Notes under the pieces: generated by a model
The model's input: the letters and a program-made list of their open reading frames with translations, nothing else
Databases searched by the model: none
Told to the model about the DNA's origin: nothing
Program-made: the position numbers and the translations under genes
Origin: Hyphomicrobium sp.
Lineage (GTDB): Bacteria; Pseudomonadota; Alphaproteobacteria; Rhizobiales; Hyphomicrobiaceae
Direction: 5' to 3'
NCBI GenBank assembly: GCA_017512425.1
Contig: JAFWGI010000005.1
Location: 1 to 64,000, forward strand
Length of the DNA: 64,000 bases
Shown: positions 20,458-29,082 of the stretch, piece after piece
Numbering within the stretch: position 1 is the first letter of the stretch
How the letters are laid out: each line of letters opens with the position of its first letter

Positions 20458-21018
20458 GTGAATGCTCACGTGACCATACCGGAAAAGTGTCCGGCTCTCG
20501 TTCTGAACGCCGACTTCCGGCCGCTCAGTTATTATCCGCTCTCGTTGTGGAGCTGGCAGGATACGGTCAAAGCGGTGTTTCTCGACCGCGTGAACATCGT
20601 CTCCGAATACGACACGTTCGTGCGCAGCCCGAGCTTCGAGCTGAGACTGCCAAGCGTCGTCTCATTGAAAAGCTATGTGCGGCCCGCGCTTTATCCGGCT
20701 TTCACACGATTCAACGTGTTTCTGCGCGACCGCTTCACCTGCCAGTATTGCGGTGACAAGAGCGAGTTGACGTTCGATCATCTGATCCCGCGCTCGCGCG
20801 GCGGCCTGACGCGATGGGACAACGTCGTGACGGCCTGCGCGCCGTGCAATCTCAAGAAGGGCGGACTGATGCCGCGCGACGCCAAAATGTGGCCCGCGCA
20901 GGAACCGATCAAGCCGACCGTATTCGAATTGCATCGCAACGGACGGCTATTCCCACCCAATTATCTGCACGAGAGCTGGGTCGACTATCTCTACTGGGAT
21001 ACTGAACTCGAACCCTAG
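20458..21018 (+). CDS. HNH endonuclease domain protein
   Basis: A 186-residue HNH protein of a type common in alphaproteobacteria. The N-terminal part begins PALVLNADFRPLSYYPLSLW; the zinc-bound HNH core is FTCQYCGDKSELTFDHLIPR, then DNVVTACAPCNLKKGG. The CxxC...CxxC pairs and the DH dyad are intact. The chromosomal, phage-free setting points to a housekeeping or DNA-repair role, not a homing enzyme, but that is inference. The start is GTG 20458. Confidence 0.88.
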   Translation: MNAHVTIPEKCPALVLNADFRPLSYYPLSLWSWQDTVKAVFLDRVNIVSEYDTFVRSPSFELRLPSVVSLKSYVRPALYPAFTRFNVFLRDRFTCQYCGDKSELTFDHLIPRSRGGLTRWDNVVTACAPCNLKKGGLMPRDAKMWPAQEPIKPTVFELHRNGRLFPPNYLHESWVDYLYWDTELEP

Positions 21019-21022
21019 CAGC

Positions 21023-21250
21023 TCACGCGGCTTTCGGCATGGCATGGGCGCAGATTTCACCTGCGATCATGTCGACGGCCTTATCCCAATTCACGTCATC
21101 CTGGCTCAATAAGCCGAAGCTCGCAAGCGCGTCGGCCGGCGTTCCGCCATCGCGGAATACGCGCGCGCATGTCTGACGACTGACCGCCAGGGCCTGATGC
21201 CACTGCATGGGGTTGAGGTGCGAAGGAACCGAAGGGGTTTTGAAAGTCAT
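21023..21250 (-). CDS. Small conserved-looking protein of unknown function
   Basis: A 75-residue protein starting MTFKTPSVPSHLNPMQWHQA, with a likely helical middle (LAVSRQTCARVFRDGG) and an acidic DDVNWDKAVDMI segment. The ATG at 21250 has GGAG eight to nine bases upstream, which decides it over the in-frame ATG at 21286. Convergent with the HNH gene, four bases apart. No family recognised. Confidence 0.6.
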   Translation of the reverse strand: MTFKTPSVPSHLNPMQWHQALAVSRQTCARVFRDGGTPADALASFGLLSQDDVNWDKAVDMIAGEICAHAMPKAA

Positions 21251-21426
21251 TTGGTCAGCTCCGTTTAAGACGCAGCACACACGCATTCGACATGTGTACG
21301 GTTACGCGTTGCATCAAGGGCGGCAGACACAAAGAACGTTTGTGACATCACTACGCGAGACCTTGCAATGTGATGGCTGCGATTGAGGGTAAGCTCTCTC
21401 ACGCTCGATGTGCCTGCCAACTCGTT

Positions 21427-21445
21427 GGAGAGCCGCACGCTCTCC
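21427..21445. repeat. Perfect hairpin GGAGAGC-N5-GCTCTCC
   Basis: A 7-base-pair perfect inverted repeat with a five-base loop, inside the gene-free region. No T tract follows, so it is not a standard terminator. Confidence 0.6.
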
Positions 21446-21521
21446 TGAATTCATTGTAATGATCGGGGAAATAAACAGGCGATTAACGCTACAAACCAAA
21501 CACACGGCGACGCTACTACCT

Positions 21522-21537
21522 ACGCAACTAACGCAAC
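21522..21537. repeat. Two ACGCAAC heptamers (cluster A)
   Basis: ACGCAAC begins at 21522 and 21531, nine bases apart, followed by AAACGCGTT. The same heptamer recurs as four phased copies at 21846-21881. Confidence 0.7.
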
Positions 21538-21589
21538 GAAACGCGTTCAGTTCGCCGGCTGGGACGTACTTGCTTTGCCGCGCGGCGAC

Positions 21590-21598
21590 TTATCCACA
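21590..21598 (+). promoter_or_regulatory. Perfect DnaA box TTATCCACA
   Basis: An exact match to the strong DnaA-binding nonamer, between the two heptamer clusters. A single perfect box in 64 kb of this composition can occur by chance, so its meaning rests on the surrounding repeats. Confidence 0.45.
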
Positions 21599-21741
21599 CG
21601 CACGTCGCGCAATACGCGCGATACACAAACACTCAGTGGACGCCACGAACTTGATTTTGCCGATGCCGTACGAACCTCACTTACGCGACTGAAACTCAAC
21701 CGTTCCTGAAAGCCGACCCACTGACGCGGGATCGTAAGGAG

Positions 21742-21791
21742 GGCGAGCCGCCGAGACCTACGCTTTGACTTTTCTGTCAGGGCCGCTCGCC
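21742..21791. repeat. Long imperfect hairpin, possible RNA or terminator
   Basis: GGCGAGCCGCC and GGCCGCTCGCC pair over 11 positions with one mismatch around a loop of about 28 bases, and TACATTTTT follows on the plus strand. It could end an unrecognised transcript or be part of a structured RNA. Confidence 0.4.
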
Positions 21792-21845
21792 TACATTTTT
21801 GGAACGTCTCGATCAGCACCCGTTTCGGGGACTGGCCGTACACAA

Positions 21846-21881
21846 ACGCAACATCACGCAACTCGTACGCAACAACGCAAC
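21846..21881. repeat. Four phased ACGCAAC heptamers (cluster B)
   Basis: ACGCAAC begins at 21846, 21856, 21867 and 21875, so the spacings are 10, 11 and 8 bases, close to one helical turn. This spacing would put binding sites on one face of the DNA. Confidence 0.7.
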
Positions 21882-22184
21882 GCTTACAAAAACTGACTTC
21901 GCGAAACCGAGCCGACTGCCGGGGTGGCGCTAACAACGCCTCGTGCAACTGAGAATTCGTACGCAGCACGCGACTTCCAAATGCCTCAGCCTACCCGTTG
22001 ATCCGCTCCGGTTTGATCCGGTTGTGTTCCGCGAACGAAGAGAGAATAGCCGTCACATTCAGGCAACGCCAAGGCGCGATTCTGTTCTTGCCAAGATATT
22101 CGCTTGACAGTTGTTCATGCGCAATAAAATCAGTCTTGTACTGACATCGCCCAATTGTGGAGAAGTCGACAACGATCTGAAATT

Positions 22185-22712
22185 TCAGATCTTTGTGCGA
22201 GACGCCGCGGCTGCGAATGCGGCCTTGAGACTGAGCAACATCGCCAACAGCGACGCGACGACGTTCCATCCGGCGAATGACAGCCCGAACACGACGAGCG
22301 AAGGCTCATCGCACCGCACGACCTTGATGCCTTCCAGATCTTTGAGAAGCGATCCGGCGGATGTCGAGAGATCGCCGCCGCCGCCGCAAGCGTCCGGCCC
22401 TGGCCAGAATTTCCATTCCGCGCCCGCGTGATAGGTGCCAAGCCCGGCGTTGGCCAGAAACGCGAGGGCAACGATGAAAAACAGCGCCGCCGCCCAGCCC
22501 TTGGAGCCGCCGGACGCCAATACGATCGCCAGGAACAGCGCCGGGACCGCAAAATAATAGGCGTACCGCTCCCAAAGGCAGAGCATGCACGGCAGGTAGC
22601 CGCCGATGTACTGAAATCCAAGCGCCGTCAGGATCGAGCCGGCAGAGACCAGCAGCGCCAGACTGCCGTAGGTATAGGCCTGCCCCTTATCGACCGACGC
22701 TTCGAAAGCCAT
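22185..22712 (-). CDS. dsbB: Disulfide bond formation protein B
   Basis: A 175-residue inner-membrane protein with four hydrophobic helices. The first periplasmic loop holds the quinone-linked pair in LPCMLCLWERYAYYF (CxxC) and the second holds the separated pair, in GPDACGGGG and VVRCDEPS. DsbB reoxidises DsbA and passes the electrons to quinone. It lies 29 bases downstream of the yqaA-like gene on the same strand. Confidence 0.93.
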   Translation of the reverse strand: MAFEASVDKGQAYTYGSLALLVSAGSILTALGFQYIGGYLPCMLCLWERYAYYFAVPALFLAIVLASGGSKGWAAALFFIVALAFLANAGLGTYHAGAEWKFWPGPDACGGGGDLSTSAGSLLKDLEGIKVVRCDEPSLVVFGLSFAGWNVVASLLAMLLSLKAAFAAAASRTKI

Positions 22713-22741
22713 GGCTAGTCCTCAACGCACGCAACAGACGC

Positions 22742-23335
22742 TCAAACGAGATATTTGACCGCGACGAACCCGCCAACAAGCAGAACGACAAACAGCGTCG
22801 TGACGAGCGTCAGACGCTTTTCGATGAAGTCACGGATCGGCTCGCCAAAGAAATAGAGCAGACCGGCGACGAGATAGAAGCGCATCGCGCGGGCGATGAT
22901 GCTCGCACCAATGAACGCCAGCAAATCCATCTTCGCGACGCCGGCTGCGATCGTCACGACCTTGTACGGGATCGGCGTCATACCTTTGATGATGACGGCC
23001 GGCACACCGTAGTCGTGCACGAATGCGATGAAGCTATCGAGCGCATTGGCCTTGCCATAAAACTCAAGGATCGGAATGCCCACTGCCTCGTAAAGGTAAT
23101 AGCCGATGGCGTAGCCGAGCAATCCACCGAGCACCGACGTCACGGTCGCAATGGTCGCGTACCACCAGGCCTTTTGCCGGTTGGCCATGACCATCGGGAT
23201 CAGCATCACGTCCGGCGGTATCGGGAAAAATGAGCTCTCGATGAAGGACACAACGCCGAGCGCCCAGGGTGCCTTCTCGTCGGCCGCCTTGCGCATCATC
23301 CAGTCGTAGGTTTTTCTCAGCATGGCGGCGTGCAT
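22742..23335 (-). CDS. YqaA/DedA-family membrane protein
   Basis: A 197-residue integral membrane protein of the YqaA branch of the DedA (SNARE-associated) family. Signature segments are FIESSFFPIPPDVMLIPMVM near the N-terminus and IKGMTPIPYKVVTIAAGVAK in the middle. DedA proteins help recycle lipid carriers across the inner membrane and maintain membrane potential. It is immediately upstream of dsbB, a pairing that recurs in alphaproteobacteria. An alternative ATG lies four codons downstream. Confidence 0.9.
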   Translation of the reverse strand: MHAAMLRKTYDWMMRKAADEKAPWALGVVSFIESSFFPIPPDVMLIPMVMANRQKAWWYATIATVTSVLGGLLGYAIGYYLYEAVGIPILEFYGKANALDSFIAFVHDYGVPAVIIKGMTPIPYKVVTIAAGVAKMDLLAFIGASIIARAMRFYLVAGLLYFFGEPIRDFIEKRLTLVTTLFVVLLVGGFVAVKYLV

Positions 23336-23393
23336 ATCGCGCGGCGCTAGCCTTGTCCATGTGACTTGTCCTTACAGCTGCGTGTCAGACTGT

Positions 23394-24695
23394 TCAGACG
23401 CTGGCGGTAAAGCTCTTTGACAGTTCGGAGACAACAGCGTTGAGAACGAACCTGCCTTTCGGCGTGGCGCGGATCAGTGATGGCGGCGGCGCATTGTGAC
23501 CCGCGTCCGGCGGTAGACCCGGCCCGGCGCACATCGGGATCGAATCGAGTTCGTTGTTGCGCCAGTTGCCAGGCAGTTCCGGTTCGAACGTCGCGCCGTG
23601 GGCAACGTCGATCATGCCGAGCTCTTTCAGGTGGGCGATTGCGCCCTCTGAAGGCCGAACACCGCCGAGCTTGGCGAGCCGATCGAGATCGATCCCTTCG
23701 CGCAACCGCAAACCCATGAGCAGCATCTCGTCGGCCTGCTCGGACGCAGAGATCGGCGTCTCTTCGATCAGACCATGCCCCTGCGCTTCGACCAGATCAG
23801 CCCACGTTTCGGGATGGCGTTCGGCAACCGTCGCCGTGCGCTGGCTCTCGACGATGGTGCGCCCATGCGCGCCGGGGCCGATACCGGCGTATTCGCCATA
23901 GCGCCAATAGAGCAAGTTATGACGGCTTTCTTCGCCGGGCCGCGCGTGATTGGAAATCTCGTACGGCAGAAGTCCGCCCGCCGACGTAAGCTCTTGCGTG
24001 ATTTCATATAGAGCCAGCGCGGCATCGGGATCGGGCACGATCAGCTTGCCGGCCGCGTGAAGTGCCGCATAAGGCGTATCCGGCTCTATCGTCAATTGAT
24101 AAAGCGAGACGTGACTGTCCGCGAGATCGAGCGCTTCCTTCAGCTCGCTGCGCCAGGCGTCCGGTGTTTGCCCCGGGCGCGCATAAATCAGATCGAACGA
24201 ATAGCGCTCAAACGTCGTGCGCGCGATTGCGAGCGCGGCTTTGGCGTCGGCGACAGAGTGGATGCGCCCGAGCCTTTTCAGATCTTCATCGCGCAATGAT
24301 TGAAAGCCCATCGATACGCGATTGATTCCAGCAGCGCGATAGCCTGCGAAGCGCTGAGCCTCGACGCTTCCCGGATTGGCTTCTAGCGTTATCTCGGCGT
24401 CAGGCCTGACGCTCCAAAGTTCGCCAATACGATCGAGAATGGCGGCGACCGTTTCCGGCTTCATCAGAGACGGCGTGCCGCCGCCGAAAAATATCGATGC
24501 AACGGTGCGTTTGCCAATGCGTTGCGCCGTCGTGTCGAGTTCACGCAGATACGCCGCCAGAAAGCGATCCTCGTCCCAACCGGCAAAGCGGACGTGGCTG
24601 TTGAAATCACAATACGGGCATTTCTGCGCGCAGAACGGCCAGTGGATGTAAACACCGAAACCCGGATCGGCGCGCGTCAGGTCGTCAACGCTCAT
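23394..24695 (-). CDS. hemW: Radical SAM heme chaperone HemW
   Basis: A 433-residue member of the HemW/HemN-like radical SAM family, now regarded as a heme-insertion factor rather than a coproporphyrinogen oxidase. The cluster motif is FCAQKCPYCDFNSH (CX3CX2C) and is followed by FFGGGTPSLM and GFQSLRDEDLKRLGR. The C-terminal HemN-like domain is complete but carries an insertion rich in Pro/Asn (about residues 372-405). The start overlaps the rdgB stop by 11 bases. Confidence 0.93.
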   Translation of the reverse strand: MSVDDLTRADPGFGVYIHWPFCAQKCPYCDFNSHVRFAGWDEDRFLAAYLRELDTTAQRIGKRTVASIFFGGGTPSLMKPETVAAILDRIGELWSVRPDAEITLEANPGSVEAQRFAGYRAAGINRVSMGFQSLRDEDLKRLGRIHSVADAKAALAIARTTFERYSFDLIYARPGQTPDAWRSELKEALDLADSHVSLYQLTIEPDTPYAALHAAGKLIVPDPDAALALYEITQELTSAGGLLPYEISNHARPGEESRHNLLYWRYGEYAGIGPGAHGRTIVESQRTATVAERHPETWADLVEAQGHGLIEETPISASEQADEMLLMGLRLREGIDLDRLAKLGGVRPSEGAIAHLKELGMIDVAHGATFEPELPGNWRNNELDSIPMCAGPGLPPDAGHNAPPPSLIRATPKGRFVLNAVVSELSKSFTASV

Positions 24696-25566
24696 ACAAA
24701 CTCGCGGCCAGCAACACTTTGGCCATCATACGCCATTGCGGGTCTTTGGTCTCAGGCATATCGCCGAGGTACCCTTGCAACGCCGCGAAGTAATCGTCGA
24801 GCGACTTGGCTGACCAGGCTTTGCCGTTGGCTTGAAGATCGGCGCGAAGCCGCTGGACAAACTGAGCCAACTCCTCGCGCGTTGAAAGTGAGGCCGCGGC
24901 CGCGGTCAAGGCCTGCAGATCACGCCCTGCGATTTTGCCGGCGGTCGCCGTTGGCGCGATTTGATCCAGGCAGTCGCGCTTGAACGCAGCAAAGGCGCGC
25001 GTGCGATGCGAGCCTGCGTATTTCTCGGCCGGGTCCATTTCGCCGTAAGTCCGCGTTTCGCCGTCGGGGACAAACATTGGATCGTAGCCGAAACCGTTAC
25101 CGCCGCGCGGCGGCCACACCAGATGGCCGTGGACTTTGCCTGTAAAGAAAGCGCAATCGCCATCGGGCCATGCGAGGCACAGCACCGATATGAAGTTTGC
25201 GCGCGGACCGGCGTCGGCTTTTCCCGGCGCTGGCCAACCGTTGCGCGCGGCGATCTCATCGCCAACTTTTTTCATCGCAAGGCCGAAGTCTTTCGACGGC
25301 CCAGCCCAATTCGCCGAATAGACTCCCGGCGCACCATCGAGCAGTTCGATTTCGAGGCCGGAATCATCAGCCAGCGACGGCAAGCCGGAGCCAGTCGCGG
25401 CGGCAATCGCTTTGATCCGCGCATTGCCCTCGAATGTTGTCTCGGTCTCGTCCGGTTCAGCGAGACCCAGTTCGCCCGCTGAAATCGCATTGAGGCCGTA
25501 GGGTGCGAGCAACTCGCTGATCTCCCAGACCTTGCCCTTGTTGTGGCTTGCCACCACCAGCTTCAT
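24685..25566 (-). CDS. rdgB: XTP/dITP diphosphatase RdgB with extra C-terminal domain
   Basis: A 293-residue protein. The first 205 residues are a complete RdgB/HAM1 enzyme that hydrolyses XTP and dITP to monophosphates: MKLVVASHNKGKVWEI, LADDSGLEIELLDGAPGVYS, GNGFGYDPMFVPDG and KYAGSHRTRAFAAF are all diagnostic. The family usually ends here, at about 200-215 residues. A further 85-90 residues follow; the last 68 (LSTREELAQFVQRLRADLQA onward, with W, LDDYFAALQGYL, DPQWRMMAKVLLAASLYE) resemble DUF7660. ATG 25566 matches the family start; the in-frame alternative at 25602 does not. Confidence 0.92.
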   Translation of the reverse strand: MKLVVASHNKGKVWEISELLAPYGLNAISAGELGLAEPDETETTFEGNARIKAIAAATGSGLPSLADDSGLEIELLDGAPGVYSANWAGPSKDFGLAMKKVGDEIAARNGWPAPGKADAGPRANFISVLCLAWPDGDCAFFTGKVHGHLVWPPRGGNGFGYDPMFVPDGETRTYGEMDPAEKYAGSHRTRAFAAFKRDCLDQIAPTATAGKIAGRDLQALTAAAASLSTREELAQFVQRLRADLQANGKAWSAKSLDDYFAALQGYLGDMPETKDPQWRMMAKVLLAASLYER

Positions 25567-25586
25567 GCCGCGAATGAGTTTTCGTG

Positions 25587-26012
25587 TCACAACGACGCCC
25601 ACAAAAATATGAATGTTGCGATCAGACCGAGCGCCGAGCGAACGGCATGCAGCTTGCCCCAGCGCTCAATCAATGCGCGCGTTGTGCCATCTGCCGACGC
25701 GTTCGGCGTCTGCTCGAGCTGTTTATTGACGGGCATGATCACGAGGAGGGTGTACGGCCAATTGGCGACGAGCACGATCGCACCGAGCAGCCATAGTGCG
25801 CTTCCCGTTACCAGCCATTCGAGCAGTCCGAGCACGAACCCGACAACCGCGAGCGACGCCTGCATCATAAATCCGCGCGCGTAGCTCGGCTTCCACTCGG
25901 CCAGCAGCGATCGGTCATCAAGACCGAGACGCGCGGGCTGCTCCGCGATGTTGATATAGATTGCTGCGCCGGCGAACAACGCGGCAACCGCCAATGCCAA
26001 ATTGCCAAACAT
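25587..26012 (-). CDS. DUF1772 membrane protein
   Basis: A 141-residue protein with four hydrophobic segments: near residues 1-23, about 48-66, about 70-93 and the C-terminus. The opening LALAVAALFAGAAIYINIAE followed by QPAR, and the WPYTLLVIMPVNKQL motif, match the DUF1772 (anthrone-oxygenase-like) family. The biochemical role in bacteria is not known. It lies 21 bases after rph and 20 before rdgB, inside what is usually an uninterrupted rph-rdgB-hemW run. Confidence 0.83.
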   Translation of the reverse strand: MFGNLALAVAALFAGAAIYINIAEQPARLGLDDRSLLAEWKPSYARGFMMQASLAVVGFVLGLLEWLVTGSALWLLGAIVLVANWPYTLLVIMPVNKQLEQTPNASADGTTRALIERWGKLHAVRSALGLIATFIFLWASL

Positions 26013-26033
26013 ACGCGGCTCCTTCCGACGGCG

Positions 26034-26747
26034 TTATCCGACGGTCAGCTTTTGCAGCTGCACGAGTTCGCCGATGCCCTTCTTGGCAAGTCCCATCAGC
26101 TGATCGAAGCGTTCCTGGCTGAACGGCGTGGTCTCGGCGGTGCCTTGCACCTCGACGATACCGCCCGAACCCGTCATGACGAAGTTCGCGTCAGCATCGG
26201 CATTGCTGTCTTCGGCGTAGTCGAGATCGAGCACCGGTTCGCCCTTGTATAAACCGCACGAGACGGCAGCGATGTGATCGCGCAGCACGCCGTCTTTGAC
26301 CATGTCGCGCATCTTCATCCACTGGATGCAGTCGTAGAGCGCGACCCAGGCGCCGGTGATGGCCGCCGTGCGCGTTCCGCCATCGGCTTGAATGACGTCG
26401 CAGTCGACCGTGATCTGGCGTTCGCCGAGCTTCGGCAAATCGACGACGGCGCGCAGCGCGCGTCCGACGAGCCGCTGGATTTCCTGCGTGCGCCCGGATG
26501 GATGGCCGCTGGTCACTTCGCGGCGCGTACGGTCGTGGGTGGCGCGCGGCAGCATGGCGTATTCAGCGGTCACCCAGCCACGGCCCTGGCCCTTAAGCCA
26601 CGGCGGAATGCGTTCTTCCAAGCTTGCCATACACAGCACATGCGTATCGCCGAATTTTATCAGGCACGACCCTTCGGCATGTTTCGAGACGGCCCGCTCA
26701 ATTGAAACGCGGCGTAATTCATCGGGCTTTCTCTTGGAGGGGCGCAT
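26034..26747 (-). CDS. rph: Ribonuclease PH
   Basis: A 237-residue phosphorolytic 3'-to-5' exonuclease that trims tRNA precursors. Conserved parts include [59 protein letters not shown] and [20 protein letters not shown], where phosphate and metal ligands lie. The ATG at 26747 is the family start; the in-frame one at 26780 adds a non-conserved lead. It diverges from hrcA across 161 bases, which should hold both promoters. Confidence 0.96.
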   Translation of the reverse strand: MRPSKRKPDELRRVSIERAVSKHAEGSCLIKFGDTHVLCMASLEERIPPWLKGQGRGWVTAEYAMLPRATHDRTRREVTSGHPSGRTQEIQRLVGRALRAVVDLPKLGERQITVDCDVIQADGGTRTAAITGAWVALYDCIQWMKMRDMVKDGVLRDHIAAVSCGLYKGEPVLDLDYAEDSNADADANFVMTGSGGIVEVQGTAETTPFSQERFDQLMGLAKKGIGELVQLQKLTVG

Positions 26748-26908
26748 GGTGGTCCTAATTTTGGATGATTTCGGCGGCAACCCTAGAGAAGCGGGCCATC
26801 GCGTTCAACTCGTTAAACTTGATCACCGGAAAAGAAATTGCGGCATTTGACGTGCTGGCCGCTTCATTTCTAAGTTGACGCGGATCGACCCGCGCACAAA
26901 GTCCCCGA

Positions 26909-27967
26909 ATGAGCGAATTCAAAAGTGAGTTGCAACAGCTGAACGAGCGGTCGCGAACCATTTTGCGCCGTATCGTCGAAAGCTATCTCGCAACCGGCGA
27001 CCCCGTCGGGTCGCGCAATTTGGCACGCGCGCTGCCGATGGCGCTATCTCCGGCGTCGATCCGCAACGTGATGTCTGATCTCGAGCATTTGGGCCTGATC
27101 ATATCGCCGCACACGTCCGCCGGGCGCCTGCCGACGCAGCTCGGTCTCAGAATGTTTGTCGATGGTCTTTTGGAAGTCGGCGACATCACGCAGGACGAGC
27201 GCCGCCAAATCGAAGCCCAGATAGCATTCCGTCGTGAAAAGTCCGTCGATCAGCTACTCGCCGAAGCGGGTGAAATGATTTCCGGGCTGTCGCATTGCGC
27301 AGGCGTGGTGCTCGCAGAAAAACAGGTCGCGCGCCTCAAGCACATCGAGTTCGTGCCGCTGGAGCCCGGCAAGGGCCTGGTCGTCCTGGTCGACGAAGAT
27401 CAAAACGTCGAAAACCGCATCATTGCGCTGCCCGTTGGATTGCCGCCGTCGGCGCTGACGGAAGCATCGAACTATCTCAATACCCACATCCGTGGCCTGA
27501 CACTGCCTGAGGCCCGCGCCGCGATCGAGAAAGCACTCCGCGACGCCAAAGCCGAACTCGATCAGTTGACGCAAAAGGTCATCACTGCCGGGCTTGCTGA
27601 ATGGTCGGGATCAGCGGACGAGCGCAAGAGCCTGATTGTGCGCGGGCAAAGCAACTTGCTCAAAGACGTCAGCGCCGCCGACGACCTCGACCGCATCCGG
27701 CAGCTGTTCGATGATTTTGAATCGAAACGCGACCTCGTGCAGTTGCTCGGCGCGTCAGAAAACGCCGACGGCGTGCGCATTTTCATCGGCTCTGAGAACA
27801 AGCTGTTTTCGTTGTCGGGATCGTCGCTGGTCGTGGCGCCATTCCGGGACGAAACGCGCCGCGTCGTCGGCGTCCTGGGTGTCATCGGGCCTACGCGCCT
27901 GAACTATGCCCGGATCATCCCTATGGTTGACTATACGGCGAAACTCGTCGGCCGCTTGATCACGTGA
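26909..27967 (+). CDS. hrcA: Heat-inducible transcription repressor HrcA
   Basis: A 352-residue HrcA, which represses heat-shock genes by binding the CIRCE inverted repeat. The N-terminal winged helix is [20 protein letters not shown] and [20 protein letters not shown], followed by [20 protein letters not shown]; the GAF-like core follows. It heads the set hrcA-grpE-dnaK-dnaJ. I did not find a CIRCE element in this window, so its own targets (often groESL) may be elsewhere. Confidence 0.96.
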   Translation: MSEFKSELQQLNERSRTILRRIVESYLATGDPVGSRNLARALPMALSPASIRNVMSDLEHLGLIISPHTSAGRLPTQLGLRMFVDGLLEVGDITQDERRQIEAQIAFRREKSVDQLLAEAGEMISGLSHCAGVVLAEKQVARLKHIEFVPLEPGKGLVVLVDEDQNVENRIIALPVGLPPSALTEASNYLNTHIRGLTLPEARAAIEKALRDAKAELDQLTQKVITAGLAEWSGSADERKSLIVRGQSNLLKDVSAADDLDRIRQLFDDFESKRDLVQLLGASENADGVRIFIGSENKLFSLSGSSLVVAPFRDETRRVVGVLGVIGPTRLNYARIIPMVDYTAKLVGRLIT

Positions 27968-28095
27968 TCTCAATGCGGCCGTGCGGCGCAATGGCTTGAT
28001 TTTTCGCGCCGCTAGGCCGATATCCGCGCCCTAATGTCGGTGCGCCGCGCCAGGCATCGTCACACCCTAAATTCTGACGAAAGAATTGAGAGCCA

Positions 28096-28803
28096 ATGAT
28101 CGACGACACCAAACCGGACGAACCGGCGCCCGCGCACCAGCCTGGGCCGCAGTCTGCGACCGGACCGACAGCAACGGGACCGGCCGCGCCTGCGCGGCCA
28201 TCATCGGCACAGCCGGCGAGCGGCGAGCCGGAGGTGAGTGCTGCTCAGTTGAAAGATATGATCGCGGCGCTGCAGGCGGATCTCGATGCCAAGACGGCGG
28301 CCGTCGCTGAAAAGCACGATCTGTTCGTCCGCGCGGTTGCAGAGACGGAAAACGTGCGCCGCCGCCTCGAAAAAGAAAAAGAAGAAACGGCGAAGTACGC
28401 GATCACCAAATTTGCGAAAGACATCCTGACAGTTGGCGACAACTTCCAGCGCGCAATTTCGGCCGTGCCAAAAGAAGCGATCGACACCGATCCCGTCCTC
28501 AAGACCCTGCTTGAGGGCGTCGTCCTGGCGGAGCGTGATTTCCGCGGCGCGCTTGAGCGCCACGGCGTCAAAACCATCTCACCGGCCGGCCAGCCCTTCA
28601 ATCCGCACCATCATCAAGCCGTCATGGAGCAGGAGAACGCCGACGTGCCGAACGGCACCGTTCTGCAGGTTTTCCAGACCGGCTACCTGATCGACGACAG
28701 GTGCTTGCGTCCCGCCATGGTTGTTGTCTCGCGCGGCGGCGGCAAAACGGCGAAACCCGACCCTGAAGCGACGCCGCCGGACATTCCTGATAATCCTGGC
28801 TGA
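28096..28803 (+). CDS. grpE: Nucleotide exchange factor GrpE
   Basis: A 235-residue co-chaperone that releases ADP from DnaK. After a Pro/Ala-rich disordered start, the long dimerising helix (LKDMIAALQADLDAKTAAVA onward) runs to the conserved core RAVAETENVRRRLEKEKEET, NFQRAISAVP and the beta domain with FNPHHHQAVME and GTVLQVFQTGYLIDDRCLRP. 128 bases after hrcA and about 280 before dnaK. That downstream gap shows no convincing sigma-32 promoter to me. Confidence 0.96.
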   Translation: MIDDTKPDEPAPAHQPGPQSATGPTATGPAAPARPSSAQPASGEPEVSAAQLKDMIAALQADLDAKTAAVAEKHDLFVRAVAETENVRRRLEKEKEETAKYAITKFAKDILTVGDNFQRAISAVPKEAIDTDPVLKTLLEGVVLAERDFRGALERHGVKTISPAGQPFNPHHHQAVMEQENADVPNGTVLQVFQTGYLIDDRCLRPAMVVVSRGGGKTAKPDPEATPPDIPDNPG

Positions 28804-29082
28804 TCGAGCTTTGCGTTTGCGCTCGCCGGTCAAGACCGCGTTAATCTGTGCAATTGCATACCTGCGAACGACACCCGCAAGGATACCGGCTGCAATGCCC
28901 CGATTTAAACTTGATCACGGGACGGCGGCTTAGAGGCGTTGCACGCCGAAAGCCACTGCCTATATACCGGCTATAACCACTGTGACCTCTGGGGACCGGC
29001 CAGGGATGCCGTCAAACGACGCCCGTGGGATGCCAGCGATGGGTCCACCCGGTCTGCCGCAATTATAAGAAGGAATGCAATG

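Larger units (their letters stand above)
21251..22184. other. Gene-free region with heptamer repeats, DnaA box and hairpins
   Basis: About 930 bases lacking a believable gene. The best open frame (21547-21969, minus) is Arg/Ser-rich with no family features. The region contains six ACGCAAC heptamers in two clusters, a perfect DnaA box, and two hairpins (listed separately), and a fairly A+T-rich patch around 21440-21510. The character differs from other intergenic gaps in the window, which are short. Candidates are a replication-related or protein-binding locus, or a structured RNA. Confidence 0.5.

Noticed and set aside
21590..21598. Treating the single DnaA box as proof of the chromosomal origin
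   Set aside because: One box is not enough. The nearby repeats keep the idea open as a finding, but I do not claim an origin.
21547..21969. Possible 140-codon gene in the gene-free region (minus strand)
   Set aside because: Composition is Arg/Ser-rich, it overlaps the heptamer repeats, and there is no family resemblance or clear ribosome-binding site.
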